Positions 1 through 7,800 are shown, counted from the first letter of the stretch. The stretch is DNA of 15,757 bases from Kiritimatiellales bacterium (GCA_021734595.1 JAIPIO010000061.1:1-15757), one strand, 5' to 3'. The notes: generated from the sequence alone by a model not told the origin. Program-made: numbers and translations.

Positions 1-1434
1 CTGCCCGGCAAATACCTGCCCCGAAGCCGGGTGCGCGATGGTGTAGCCACCCTGGTCGTCGTAGCAGCTGATCTGCCCGGTATCCACAACCGGGTAGCCG
101 CTGTCGGCGGCTGCCGGCGATGTACTTGTCCACGAATCGAGCTTGGTGCTCAACGTCACATAGGCGTTGGACTCGTCTGTCGTCCAGTTTTGGTAAAGAT
201 TGGTACCTTCCAAGGGGTCGGCGATCATGTCGAAAAGCCGGTCACCCTGCCCCTCGGTACATATGAGCTTGTATTGGGCATTGCGAATAGCCCGACCGGC
301 ACCGCCCGGCCCTGTAACATCAGCGGCTTCAACCAGAATACAGTCTTCCGCTGGCGCGAAGGCGGTATTCTCAAGGATGGGCACCAGCGAGCGTGAATCG
401 ACCCCCGAAGCCGGAGGGGTACCACCCGCCAGCTCAATGATGGTGGCAAACAGGTCGGCACAGTGCACCACCGCATCGTTGGTGCGTCCACCGTTCACCA
501 CGTCCGGTCCCGCAATAATCATCGGCACATGGGTGCCGCCCTCAAATACACTTCCCTTGGCGCGCATGGTAATGTCATACGGCGGCTGTATCGTACCTGC
601 GGGGGTACCGTTGTCTCCAAGAAAAATGATGGTGGTTTCGTTGGTGTCGACAGCGTCGATTAACTGATCCATAAAAAAATCCATGGTCTCGATTATAGCC
701 TCGAAGTAGGGGCGTGCATTAGTGGCAATATCGTCCTCAGTAGCTGAAAGATAGTCGTAGCTGTGGTTCGGGTTCGGCGGCTTGTGCAGCGGCGTGTGCG
801 CCGCATTGAAACCCACCCACATAAACCACTTGTTGGTACCCTGGTCATCAATCCAGGATTCCGCATCTTCCACATTGATGCGGCTTGCATACGACGAAGT
901 GAGATCGCTGGATACGCCATCCACCACCCGTGTCCAGCGACGGTAGTTTCTGAGTCCCCCGCCCAGCGCACCGGAAAAGTAAGGCCAGCCGCCGGTCACA
1001 TTGGGCGCGGAGTTATCTTCACCCAGGTGCCATTTGCCCACGCTGGCAAAACGGTAGCCTAGCTGCGGATTGTCGGCGAGATAGTCCGGCAACGTATAAT
1101 AATCCGAGTGAAACCTCCAATTTGTCTGCGGACTCAGCACGCCCGTGCGATAGCCATAGCAGCCGGTCATCATGGCCGAGCGCGTCGGGGAGCAGAGCGG
1201 ATAGGCATAGGCATTTGAAAACAGTACCCCGCGATCCGCCAGTCCGTCCAGCGTTGGTGTCGGTGGAAACGTAGCATCCACATGGTCGTTATGGAGCGCC
1301 AGGCTGTCGATTCCTATATCGTCACCGATAAAAAGCAGGATATTGCGCTGAGGCACCGCCTTGGACACACTTGAGAATATACCGACCGTCACAGCCAGCA
1401 CCGCCAACAAGAACACGTAGTTGCTTCGTTTCAT
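1..1434 (-). CDS. S1-family sulfatase, secreted (C-terminus cut by window edge)
   Basis: The reading frame is open from the ATG at 1434 to the window edge (478 codons, no stop), so the 3' end is missing. Residues 1-26 look like a signal peptide (K2 R3, hydrophobic core, SKA), which places the enzyme in the periplasm or outside. The mature part opens with the sulfatase strand NILLFIGDD (D38, D39, metal ligands). C81-S-P-T-R85 is the C-x-P-x-R motif whose cysteine becomes formylglycine. GKWHLG surrounds K134, LGDNGT gives D274/N275 (metal ligands) and K293 precedes GSVFEGGTHVP. These are the hallmarks of alkaline-phosphatase-fold sulfatases that hydrolyse sulfate esters, often on polysaccharides. 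The substrate cannot be read from the sequence. AGGAG at 1442-1446 lies 7 bases before the start. The gene has its own promoter. An FGE able to activate it is encoded at 14699-15658. Confidence 0.95.
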   Translation of the reverse strand, partial: MKRSNYVFLLAVLAVTVGIFSSVSKAVPQRNILLFIGDDIGIDSLALHNDHVDATFPPTPTLDGLADRGVLFSNAYAYPLCSPTRSAMMTGCYGYRTGVLSPQTNWRFHSDYYTLPDYLADNPQLGYRFASVGKWHLGEDNSAPNVTGGWPYFSGALGGGLRNYRRWTRVVDGVSSDLTSSYASRINVEDAESWIDDQGTNKWFMWVGFNAAHTPLHKPPNPNHSYDYLSATEDDIATNARPYFEAIIETMDFFMDQLIDAVDTNETTIIFLGDNGTPAGTIQPPYDITMRAKGSVFEGGTHVPMIIAGPDVVNGGRTNDAVVHCADLFATIIELAGGTPPASGVDSRSLVPILENTAFAPAEDCILVEAADVTGPGGAGRAIRNAQYKLICTEGQGDRLFDMIADPLEGTNLYQNWTTDESNAYVTLSTKLDSWTSTSPAAADSGYPVVDTGQISCYDDQGGYTIAHPASGQVFAGQ

Positions 1435-1477
1435 GACTCTGCTCCTCTTAAAACACAATCCATTCAATCGCTTACAT

Positions 1478-1487
1478 GTTAGCTAAC
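1478..1487. promoter_or_regulatory. 10-bp palindrome in the sulfatase leader (possible operator)
   Basis: GTTAGCTAAC is a perfect palindrome between the predicted sulfatase promoter and its ribosome binding site. The position would suit a repressor site. No regulator is identified and chance is possible. Confidence 0.25.
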
Positions 1488-1505
1488 TAACAATGCGCAG
1501 GATTT

Positions 1506-1533
1506 ATTGTATTTTATTTTGCCTAATCGTCAA
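1506..1533 (-). promoter_or_regulatory. sigma70-type promoter of the sulfatase gene
   Basis: Read on the minus strand, TTGACG (1533-1528) and TACAAT (1511-1506) are separated by 16 bases. The predicted leader of about 70 bases before the sulfatase ATG contains a perfect 10-base palindrome, GTTAGCTAAC (1478-1487). The call rests on match to consensus only. Confidence 0.55.
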
Positions 1534-1585
1534 AAAATCGAACGAGCCCACGTTCTCGAAAATTGTAAATGCGGAAAGGACACAC

Positions 1586-1621
1586 TTCCAATGATTGGAA
1601 ATGATTATCCAACCATTGGAA
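1586..1621. repeat. Paired palindrome cluster A, past the 3' end of cysK
   Basis: Two palindromes, TTCCAATGATTGGAA (1586-1600, centre 1593) and TCCAACCATTGGA (1608-1620, centre 1614), lie 21 bp apart. They begin about 20 bases past the cysK stop at 1642 in its direction of transcription. The second unit can also pair with the first to make one longer hairpin. No T-run follows, so this is not a classical intrinsic terminator. It belongs to the same family as clusters B, C, D and E. Confidence 0.8.
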
Positions 1622-1641
1622 ACAGTGTGGATTCAGAGGGG

Positions 1642-2568
1642 TCAACCTTCTTCGAACAACCAGGTGGAGAGGTACCTCTCTCCGGTATCGCAGATAACCG
1701 TAACAATCAGCTTTCCTGCGTTTTCGGGGCGCTTGGCCAGTTCAACCGCCGCTAGCACGTTGCCGCCTGCGGAAATACCGCAGAGGATCCCCTCCTCTTT
1801 CGCCAAACGGCGCGCCATAGTGCCAGCTTCATCGTCGTCAATCTTGATGATATCATCGACCATGTTTTGGTCGAGGTTGTTGGGAATAAAGCCCGCACCG
1901 ATGCCCTGAATCTTATGGGCACCCGGCTTGCCGCCGGAAATGACGGGCGATTTTGCCGGTTCAACCGCCACGGCCCGCAACTCCGGCTTGTGCTCCTTGA
2001 GTGCACGCGCCACACCGGTAAGAGTTCCGCCGGTTCCAACCCCGGCAACAAAGATGTCAACCGTACCGTCCGTATCGTTCCAGATTTCCTCCGCGGTGGT
2101 GTTGCTGTGGATTGCTGGATTGGAGGGATTATCAAACTGCTGGAGCATGATGGCATTCGGATTTTTCTCCACCAGTTCCTCCGCCGCGCGGATCGCGCCG
2201 GGCATACCCTCTTCCGCTGGCGTCAGCACCAGTTCGGCTCCCAGCACTTTAAGAAGCCGCCGCCGTTCTATGCTCATGCTCTCGGGCATGGTGAGAATAA
2301 GTTTGTACCCTTTCGCCGCAGCAGTGAACGCCAGCGCGATACCCGTGTTGCCGCTGGTCGGCTCAATCAGTGTGTGTCCGGGCTTGATCAATCCCTTTGT
2401 TTCGGCGTCTTCAATCATGGCCACGCCAATACGGTCCTTTACGCTGCCAAGCGGATTGCGGCTTTCGAGTTTCGCGGCAATTGTTGCTTTCAGACCTTTG
2501 CTTATACGGCTGAGTTTAACCAGCGGGGTGTTCCCTACCGTCTTGGTTATGTTCTCATAAATATTCAT
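1642..2568 (-). CDS. cysK: Cysteine synthase (O-acetylserine sulfhydrylase)
   Basis: This 308-residue protein has the full length and motifs of CysK: the PLP-binding lysine K44 in SVKDR, the substrate loop TSGNTG (71-76), the phosphate-binding GTGGT loop, and the C-terminal CGISAGG. It is expected to make cysteine and acetate from O-acetylserine and sulfide in the cytoplasm. It lacks the CBS domains of cystathionine beta-synthase. The ATG at 2568 has AAGGAGA at 2574-2580. It lies 17 bases after the stop of the Rrf2-family regulator gene and is probably co-transcribed with it from the promoter at 3068-3096. CysM or another close paralogue is possible, but the motifs favour CysK. Confidence 0.95.
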   Translation of the reverse strand: MNIYENITKTVGNTPLVKLSRISKGLKATIAAKLESRNPLGSVKDRIGVAMIEDAETKGLIKPGHTLIEPTSGNTGIALAFTAAAKGYKLILTMPESMSIERRRLLKVLGAELVLTPAEEGMPGAIRAAEELVEKNPNAIMLQQFDNPSNPAIHSNTTAEEIWNDTDGTVDIFVAGVGTGGTLTGVARALKEHKPELRAVAVEPAKSPVISGGKPGAHKIQGIGAGFIPNNLDQNMVDDIIKIDDDEAGTMARRLAKEEGILCGISAGGNVLAAVELAKRPENAGKLIVTVICDTGERYLSTWLFEEG

Positions 2569-2585
2569 CTCGGTCTCCTTCGCGC

Positions 2586-3023
2586 TTAAATATTGAACAT
2601 GATCGGCTGATTGGCCGTGCGCCGGATATAGTCATCATGCAGTTCCTTCAATGTGATTTGAGAGAAATAGTCTTTCAGCTGGTCGCTGGCACCCTGCCAG
2701 ACCCGCTGAACCACGCACTCATCCGAACGGCTGCAACCCTCCGCCAGACACCCTACCAGATTGATGTCGCCTTCCGACGCGGACAGAACATCGTATATGG
2801 TTATATTCGCAGGGTCTTTTGCCAACCGGAAGCCGCCACGCAATCCCCGCACGCTGTTGACCAGCCCGGCATTTTTAAGGGGCACAATAATCTGTTCAAT
2901 ATAGTCTGTTGAAATGCCCTCCTGCTCCGCTATCTTTTTCTTCGGTACCGGATTATCGCCCTGCAACCGGGAAATGCATAAAAGAATTCTGGTGGCATAA
3001 CGACCTTTTGTTGACAGCTTCAT
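2586..3023 (-). CDS. Rrf2-family transcriptional regulator (IscR/CymR-like)
   Basis: The start is placed at 3023, not further upstream, because AGGAG (3030-3034) lies 6 bases before this ATG and the protein then begins MKLSTKGRYATRI, the typical Rrf2 N-terminus. The 145-residue product has a winged helix-turn-helix (about 1-70, with IAEQEGISTDYIEQIIVPLKNAGLVNSVRGLRGGF). A cysteine cluster follows at C92, C97 and C103, near where E. coli IscR carries its [2Fe-2S] ligands (C92, C98, C104). The first spacing is x4 instead of x5. CymR-type members lack these cysteines, so cluster binding is plausible but unproven. It directly precedes cysK in one operon, which suggests control of cysteine or Fe-S supply and autoregulation. 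Confidence 0.9.
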   Translation of the reverse strand: MKLSTKGRYATRILLCISRLQGDNPVPKKKIAEQEGISTDYIEQIIVPLKNAGLVNSVRGLRGGFRLAKDPANITIYDVLSASEGDINLVGCLAEGCSRSDECVVQRVWQGASDQLKDYFSQITLKELHDDYIRRTANQPIMFNI

Positions 3024-3029
3024 AGTTAA

Positions 3030-3034
3030 CTCCT
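3030..3034 (-). promoter_or_regulatory. Ribosome binding site that fixes the Rrf2 start
   Basis: AGGAG on the minus strand, 6 bases before the ATG at 3023. The longer frame beginning at 3068 has no comparable site and overlaps the predicted -10 box. Confidence 0.75.
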
Positions 3035-3067
3035 CTCTATACTGATATTTTGTTATGGTTTTTATCA

Positions 3068-3096
3068 TATATAAACATGAGCAACTCGCCCGTCAA
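3068..3096 (-). promoter_or_regulatory. sigma70-type promoter of the rrf2-cysK operon
   Basis: On the minus strand TTGACG (3096-3091) and TATATA (3073-3068) are exactly 17 bases apart, leaving a leader of roughly 40 bases. This is one of the strongest consensus matches in the window. Confidence 0.65.
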
Positions 3097-3157
3097 GAGC
3101 TATTCCATGAAAAAGGCGTACGTATTTTATGCAATAGAAAGACGACGTACGAAATGA

Positions 3158-3186
3158 TTGATTATTTAGGCGGAATCAGAGATAAA
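3158..3186 (+). promoter_or_regulatory. Weak candidate promoter of glnS
   Basis: TTGATT (3158-3163) and GATAAA (3181-3186) have a 17-base spacer and lie just upstream of the glnS ribosome binding site. Both boxes are only 4 of 6 matches. No better candidate was seen between 3100 and 3210. Confidence 0.3.
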
Positions 3187-3223
3187 CGGCGCGGTTTTAC
3201 ATGACATTTGGAGCAGATTGATT

Positions 3224-4888
3224 ATGAGCGAAAGCGAACACAACATAGCGGCCAATTTTATACATGACATTATTGATGCCGATTTGAAGAGCGGAAAACG
3301 GACCGACGTGGTTACCCGCTTCCCGCCCGAACCAAACGGCTATCTGCATATCGGCCACGCCAAGGCGATCTGCCTGGATTTCGGCACCGCCCTGAAATAC
3401 GGTGGTCGCTGCCACCTGCGGTTCGACGACACCAACCCTGAAGCCGAGGACGAGGAATATGTCAACGCCATCAAGGAAGACGTCAAATGGCTCGGCTTCG
3501 ACTGGGGGGAACACCTCTATTGGGCATCCGACTATTTTGAAACGATGTATGAATATGCCGTCCGGCTCATCGAAAAAGGCAAGGCCTACGTCTGCGAACT
3601 GACCCAGGAGGAGTTCAAGGACTATCGCGGCATCCCGACTGAACCCGGCAAGAAACCGCCGGGTCGCAACCGGCCTGTTGCGGAAAACATGGCCTTGTTC
3701 GAAAAAATGAAAAACGGCGGTTTCGAGGATGGGGCCTGTGTCCTGCGCGCCAAGATCGATATGGCCTCCCCCAACCTGCACATGCGCGACCCGGCCATCT
3801 ACCGCATCAAGCGCGCCACCCACCACAATACCGGCGACAAATGGTGCATCTACCCGATGTACGACTTTGCCCACTGCATCGAGGATTCCATCGAGGGCAT
3901 CACCCACTCCATGTGTACGCTCGAGTTCGAGGTGCACCGCCCGCTCTACGATTGGATTCTCCGGACGTTGGAAGTCTATCAACCGCAACAGATCGAATTT
4001 GCGCGCCTGAACCTGACCTACACCGTCATGAGCAAGCGCAAACTGCTGGAACTCGTTAGAGAGAACTTGGTTAACAGCTGGGACGATCCGCGCATGCCGA
4101 CGCTGTGCGGGCTGCGCCGCCGCGGTTTTACATCCGAAGCCATACGCGAATTCTGTTCGATCATCGGTGCCACCAAGGTCGAAAGCCTCTCTGAAGTCGA
4201 GCTGCTCGAAAGCTGCGTCCGCGACGACCTCAATGCAAACTCGCTACGCGCCATGGCCGTGTTCGATCCCATCAAAGTGGTGATTGAAAATTATCCCGAA
4301 GGCCTCGAAGAGCAACTCGAAGTGCCCAACCATCCCCAGAAGGAAGAAGAAGGAATGCGCACCGTGCCTTTCAGCCGCGAGCTATGGATCGAACGCACCG
4401 ACTACATGGATGACGCGCCCAACAAATTCAAAGGTTTCACGCTTGGCCGGGAAGTGCGCCTGCGCAGCGCCTACCTTGCCACCTGCACCGATGTCATTAA
4501 AGATGGCGATGGCAACGCAACGGAGCTGCGCTGCACCTACGACCCCGACACCAAGGGTGGCAGCGCCCCCGACGGGCGCAAGGTAAAAAGCACCATCCAC
4601 TGGGTTTCCGCCAAGCATGCCGTCGAGACCGAAGTGCGCCTCTACGACCGCCTCTTCACCGTAGAAAACCCATTGGCCGACAAGGGAAGGGATTTCAAGG
4701 AATTCCTGAATCCGGAGTCGTTGCAGCTCATTACCGCCAAGCTCGAACCCGGACTCGCCAAGGCCACCCCCGGTACTCGCTACCAGTTCGAACGCGTCGG
4801 CTACTTCTGCGTCGATCCCGATTCAACGGAAGAGAAGCCCGTCTACAACCGCACCCTCACCCTGCGGGCCCCCAGGAAAATATCATAA
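3224..4888 (+). CDS. glnS: Glutaminyl-tRNA synthetase
   Basis: The product charges tRNA-Gln with glutamine in the cytoplasm. From the ATG at 3224 it is 554 residues, the same length as E. coli GlnRS, and it is recognisably collinear with it. The class I HIGH motif is at 42-45 (PPEPNGYLHIGHAK), the KMSKS-equivalent VMSKRKL starts at 268, and WCIYPMYDFAHCIEDSIEGITHS is near-identical to the family. The C-terminal anticodon-binding beta-barrels are present and end in the PVYNRTLTLR region. An in-frame TTG at 3218 could add two residues, but GGAG at 3210-3213 is spaced correctly (10 bases) for the ATG and too close to the TTG. It stands alone and converges with the LRR gene. Glutaminyl specificity is judged from overall similarity. 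Confidence 0.96.
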   Translation: MSESEHNIAANFIHDIIDADLKSGKRTDVVTRFPPEPNGYLHIGHAKAICLDFGTALKYGGRCHLRFDDTNPEAEDEEYVNAIKEDVKWLGFDWGEHLYWASDYFETMYEYAVRLIEKGKAYVCELTQEEFKDYRGIPTEPGKKPPGRNRPVAENMALFEKMKNGGFEDGACVLRAKIDMASPNLHMRDPAIYRIKRATHHNTGDKWCIYPMYDFAHCIEDSIEGITHSMCTLEFEVHRPLYDWILRTLEVYQPQQIEFARLNLTYTVMSKRKLLELVRENLVNSWDDPRMPTLCGLRRRGFTSEAIREFCSIIGATKVESLSEVELLESCVRDDLNANSLRAMAVFDPIKVVIENYPEGLEEQLEVPNHPQKEEEGMRTVPFSRELWIERTDYMDDAPNKFKGFTLGREVRLRSAYLATCTDVIKDGDGNATELRCTYDPDTKGGSAPDGRKVKSTIHWVSAKHAVETEVRLYDRLFTVENPLADKGRDFKEFLNPESLQLITAKLEPGLAKATPGTRYQFERVGYFCVDPDSTEEKPVYNRTLTLRAPRKIS

Positions 4889-4897
4889 ACGAAACTA

Positions 4898-4933
4898 TTC
4901 CAATGGTTGGAAACTTTGTTCCAACGGTTGGAA
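4898..4933. repeat. Paired palindrome cluster B, between convergent glnS and the LRR gene
   Basis: TTCCAATGGTTGGAA (4898-4912, centre 4905) and TTCCAACGGTTGGAA (4919-4933, centre 4926) are 21 bp apart. The cluster lies 9 bases past the glnS stop and 3 bases before the opposing gene's stop, so it could serve both as a bidirectional 3' end structure. The stretch GAAACTTTGTTCCAA is shared with cluster C, so relatedness extends beyond the palindrome core. Confidence 0.85.
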
Positions 4934-4936
4934 ACC

Positions 4937-5446
4937 TCAGTCTGCTACCCGTAGACGCAAGAAGCGGCAGGGATCATTCAGATCGACTGAGGCCGTGCGC
5001 TGGTTTTCCGCATCAAGGCCAGATATGGAGACCCCGATGGTCGTCCACGACTCCAGATCATCACTGGTTTCCACCGTGTAGGTAATTCCCGGGCTGGCCG
5101 CATAATAGGTCATGCCCAGCGTGTCCGGTCCTATCACGGCACCAGGCATGCTGCCGGCAAGATTGAGGTTGGGATCCAGATTCAAGGCGTAGGCCACCAG
5201 AAGCGACACCCCGTCTCCGTTCAGATCCTGGTTAAGGTTGATGTCGTAGGCAAACGCATAGGTCATCAGCCACGAGGCAGCCGGGTAGACCGCCTCGTCT
5301 ATAATGCTTTGGGGATAGGCACTCCACGGGAGAGCGTCGAAGCCGGTGGCGCCGCTCAAGCGATACAGGGTAAAGCCGGCTGCTGTGCTATCAAACACGG
5401 ATACTCCTCCCGCTGGAGCGTGTCCAACAAAGGTTATCTTTTCCAT
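4937..5446 (-). CDS. C-terminal module of the LRR protein, separated by a frameshift
   Basis: This 169-residue frame has no signal peptide and no visible ribosome binding site at its ATG (5446). It overlaps the end of the LRR frame by 13 bases, in the -1 frame. The opening residues EKITFVGHAPAGGVSVF read as the natural continuation of the last LRR unit. A calcium-loop-like segment (DLNGDGVSLLVAYALNLDP) follows, then a beta-rich tail with TYTVETSDDLESWTT and a final RFLRLRV. This tail type is common at the C-terminus of secreted proteins of Verrucomicrobia and relatives. The best reading is that it is the detached end of one ancestral protein of about 920-930 residues. Termination-reinitiation at the overlap, or a sequence error, are alternatives. 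Confidence 0.7.
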   Translation of the reverse strand: MEKITFVGHAPAGGVSVFDSTAAGFTLYRLSGATGFDALPWSAYPQSIIDEAVYPAASWLMTYAFAYDINLNQDLNGDGVSLLVAYALNLDPNLNLAGSMPGAVIGPDTLGMTYYAASPGITYTVETSDDLESWTTIGVSISGLDAENQRTASVDLNDPCRFLRLRVAD

Positions 5447-7683
5447 CGTGCTCTATATGAGAAAGCATAACTGCCGATGCTGGACACAGAAGCCGGAATG
5501 ACTACATCATCCAAGCCGTAGCACATTTTAAAGGCCCCGTCTCCAATGGAGGTCAATGTATTCGGGAACGAAATTTCGTTAAACTCACCGCACCAATAAA
5601 ACGCATTATCTCCAATGCTCTCCAACCCTGTAGGCAGGGTGACGTTGGCTAATTTCCGGCAGTTATAAAATGTCCCCGGTCCAATGCTTGTGAGGGTTGA
5701 GGGGATGGCGATATTCGTTAACTCACGGCAATCGTAGAATGCATAGCTGCCGAGATTGGTGATGCTGTCATGAATGATGATACTGGTCAGCCCGGTGCAG
5801 GAGTTAAAGGCATTTTCACCGATGCTGATGAGTCCGTCTGGAAGAAAGAGTGTTGTAAGCTTACCGCCTTTGTAAAACGCATTGTTGCCAATACTGACAA
5901 GGCCATCCGGAAACGAGAGTGCGGGGAGCGAGCGGCAGTCGTAGAATGCACCTTGACCAATGTTGGTGAGGGTCGAGGGGAGAACCAGATTGGTGAGAGC
6001 ATAACAGTTGTAAAAAACTCCCTCGATGTTTGTAATCCCTTCCGGGATGGTGAGGTCGGTCAATGCGTTACAGTTGTAAAAGGCTCCGTAATCAATGTTG
6101 GTTACACTTTCAGGAATGGTAAGACTGGTCAGTGCACCGCAATCATAGAATGCATTGTCACCAATGCTGGTGAGGGCCGAGGGGAGGGTTAGGTTTTCTA
6201 GTGAGCCGCACTGGAAAAAAGTCCGGGGTTCGATGGTTGTGATATTATCGGGAAGGGTGAGCTTGGTCAGTGCACCGCAACCGGAGAAAGCACGTTCGTT
6301 CAGATTGGTGATGCTGTCGGGAAGGGTGAGGTTAGCGAGTGAGTTGCACCCGTTAAATGCCTCTCTTCCAATGGATGTGATGCTATCGGGAACAGTGAGG
6401 TTGGTGAGTGAGTTGCAACCTGAAAACACGTAGTTGTCGATTTTAGTGAGGTTGCTGGAAAGGATTAGCGAGGTCATAGCGTTGCAGCCATAGAATGCCT
6501 GTTGCCCGATGTTGGTGATGCTATTGGGGACAATGAGGGACGCCAGCGAGTTGCAACTTTGAAACGCGTACTCTCTAATTTCGGTGAGGTTGGTTGAAAG
6601 CGTGACGGAGATTAACCCGCTACATCCCGTGAAGGGATAGTCGCCAAGACTGGTAACGCCATTGGGGATGACAATGTTGGTCAATGCGCTACAATTGTAG
6701 AACATATAGCTGCCGAAACTGGTGAGATTAGCGGATAGGTTGACCGTGGTCAGAGCATTGCAGTTATAGAATGCGGAAGATCCAATACTGGTGATGCTGT
6801 CCGGGAGAGTCAGGTTGGTAAGGGAGTTACACCCGTAGAATGCGCCGCCGCCAATACTGGCGAGGCTGTCTGGAAGGGTGACATGGGTTAGACCGGAGCA
6901 CTCACCAAATACGCCATCAGGAATGGCAGTGATACCGTCGGGCATAATCAGGTTGGTTAACCCAATGCAACTCCTGAATACGTATTCCCCCAGATTGTTT
7001 AAATCTGCAGACAGAGTGATGTTTGTCAGCGCGCTGCAGCCCTGAAATGCATAGTCAGCAATACTGGCGACGGTGTCGGGTAGAGTGATGTCGGTCAATC
7101 CTGTGCAATTATAAAAAGCAGATACATGGATCTCTGTGAGGCCGTCGGGGAGGGTCAGGTTGGTTAAGGAACTGCAACGTATGAATGCGTACTGTCCGAT
7201 GATTGTGACATTGGTGGAAAAGTTGAATGAACTCAATGAACTGCATCCATTGAATATGGAGGGGGGAATATATGTAAAGTCGTTGGGGAGTTGAGCCGAA
7301 ACCAAATTGGTGCATCCCATGAGTACATACCAACTGATGTCGGTTACGCTGTCGGGTACAATGATGTTGGTTAATGAGGTGCAGTTTCGGAACGCGGCTC
7401 CCTGGATCCATGTAAGGCTGGAGGGAAGATCAATGTCGGTCAGCAGACCGCAATCTCTGAATGCATCGACGCCGATGGTGGTAACGGGTTTGCTCTCCAA
7501 TTCAGCCGGAACCACAACCGTACCGGTCGCGGTGGCTTCACAGTCCGTAATGATAATCGAATCGCCGTCAATTTCGTAGGTAAGCACGCCGGAGGTACCG
7601 GCGTACAAGAGGTTTCCCGATGCAAAAAAGAGTAGAAGGTTAACACAGAACATCCGGCTTGAGGTGGAAAGATTTATCATCAT
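5434..7683 (-). CDS. Secreted BspA-type leucine-rich-repeat protein (frameshifted near its C-terminus)
   Basis: The start is set at 7683 because GGAGG (7691-7695) lies 7 bases upstream and the product then begins with a signal peptide (MMINLSTSSRM, a hydrophobic stretch, then LLYAG). The 749-residue product has a short N-terminal domain (GVLTYEIDGDSIIIT). From about residue 68 it has 29 tandem 23-residue LRR_5 units of the form T-x-I-G-x-x-A-F-x-x-C-x-x-L-T-x-L-x-L-P-x-x-L. Unit 22 is one residue short and unit 24 has KGG in place of the cysteine. The 30th unit breaks down after SSIGSYAFS, where the frame is lost and ends in YRARWKR. BspA-type proteins are surface or secreted and often bind host or matrix proteins; the ligand here is unknown. 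An upstream promoter and the matching out-of-frame C-terminal module (4937-5446) suggest a recently broken gene, or an expressed gene with frameshifting. Confidence 0.85.
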   Translation of the reverse strand: MMINLSTSSRMFCVNLLLFFASGNLLYAGTSGVLTYEIDGDSIIITDCEATATGTVVVPAELESKPVTTIGVDAFRDCGLLTDIDLPSSLTWIQGAAFRNCTSLTNIIVPDSVTDISWYVLMGCTNLVSAQLPNDFTYIPPSIFNGCSSLSSFNFSTNVTIIGQYAFIRCSSLTNLTLPDGLTEIHVSAFYNCTGLTDITLPDTVASIADYAFQGCSALTNITLSADLNNLGEYVFRSCIGLTNLIMPDGITAIPDGVFGECSGLTHVTLPDSLASIGGGAFYGCNSLTNLTLPDSITSIGSSAFYNCNALTTVNLSANLTSFGSYMFYNCSALTNIVIPNGVTSLGDYPFTGCSGLISVTLSTNLTEIREYAFQSCNSLASLIVPNSITNIGQQAFYGCNAMTSLILSSNLTKIDNYVFSGCNSLTNLTVPDSITSIGREAFNGCNSLANLTLPDSITNLNERAFSGCGALTKLTLPDNITTIEPRTFFQCGSLENLTLPSALTSIGDNAFYDCGALTSLTIPESVTNIDYGAFYNCNALTDLTIPEGITNIEGVFYNCYALTNLVLPSTLTNIGQGAFYDCRSLPALSFPDGLVSIGNNAFYKGGKLTTLFLPDGLISIGENAFNSCTGLTSIIIHDSITNLGSYAFYDCRELTNIAIPSTLTSIGPGTFYNCRKLANVTLPTGLESIGDNAFYWCGEFNEISFPNTLTSIGDGAFKMCYGLDDVVIPASVSSIGSYAFSYRARWKR
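5485..7482 (-). repeat. 29 tandem 69-bp coding repeats (LRR_5 units)
   Basis: Each unit encodes 23 residues and carries a recurring FYNC or FxxC motif and LTLPDSI-type strand. Units are diverged at DNA level, but the period is kept throughout except unit 22, which lacks one codon. Such arrays can expand or contract by recombination. Confidence 0.9.
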
Positions 7684-7690
7684 CGTATAA

Positions 7691-7695
7691 CCTCC
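7691..7695 (-). promoter_or_regulatory. Ribosome binding site that fixes the LRR protein start
   Basis: GGAGG on the minus strand, 7 bases before the ATG at 7683 (followed at once by a second ATG at 7680). The longer frame from 7734 would put 17 non-hydrophobic residues before the signal peptide. Confidence 0.7.
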
Positions 7696-7719
7696 ATCAT
7701 GCATTTGCATTAGGTCGTG

Positions 7720-7747
7720 ATTATAGGTAGCCACTACATATATGCAA
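7720..7747 (-). promoter_or_regulatory. sigma70-type promoter of the LRR gene
   Basis: On the minus strand TTGCAT (7747-7742) and a perfect TATAAT (7725-7720) are separated by 16 bases. A leader of about 30 bases precedes the start at 7683. It also lies inside the longer frame from 7734, which argues against that start. Confidence 0.55.
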
Positions 7748-7800
7748 CATAATACTCAGAATGCCAAAGCATTATAAATTAAGTCGCAATTGAAACTTTG

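Noticed and set aside
31..667. Plus-strand frames opposite the sulfatase
   Set aside because: The minus frame is open across 1-1434 with signal peptide and sulfatase motifs; the plus frames show none.
1561..1641. CRISPR-like reading of the repeated TTCCAA/TTGGAA units
   Set aside because: The repeats are 13-16 bases with 6-16 base gaps, in twos or threes, with no cas genes; they do not form a CRISPR array.
1867..2589. Plus-strand frames opposite cysK
   Set aside because: They are shadows of cysK; the minus strand has complete catalytic motifs.
3197..3988. Long minus-strand frame (263 codons) opposite glnS
   Set aside because: It is antisense to a well-supported gene, has no family motifs, and its composition follows the codon pattern of glnS.
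5434..5446. Programmed -1 frameshift signal at the LRR overlap
   Set aside because: No X-XXY-YYZ heptamer is in frame and the -1 frame has a TAG nine bases before the overlap; mutation or reinitiation is simpler.
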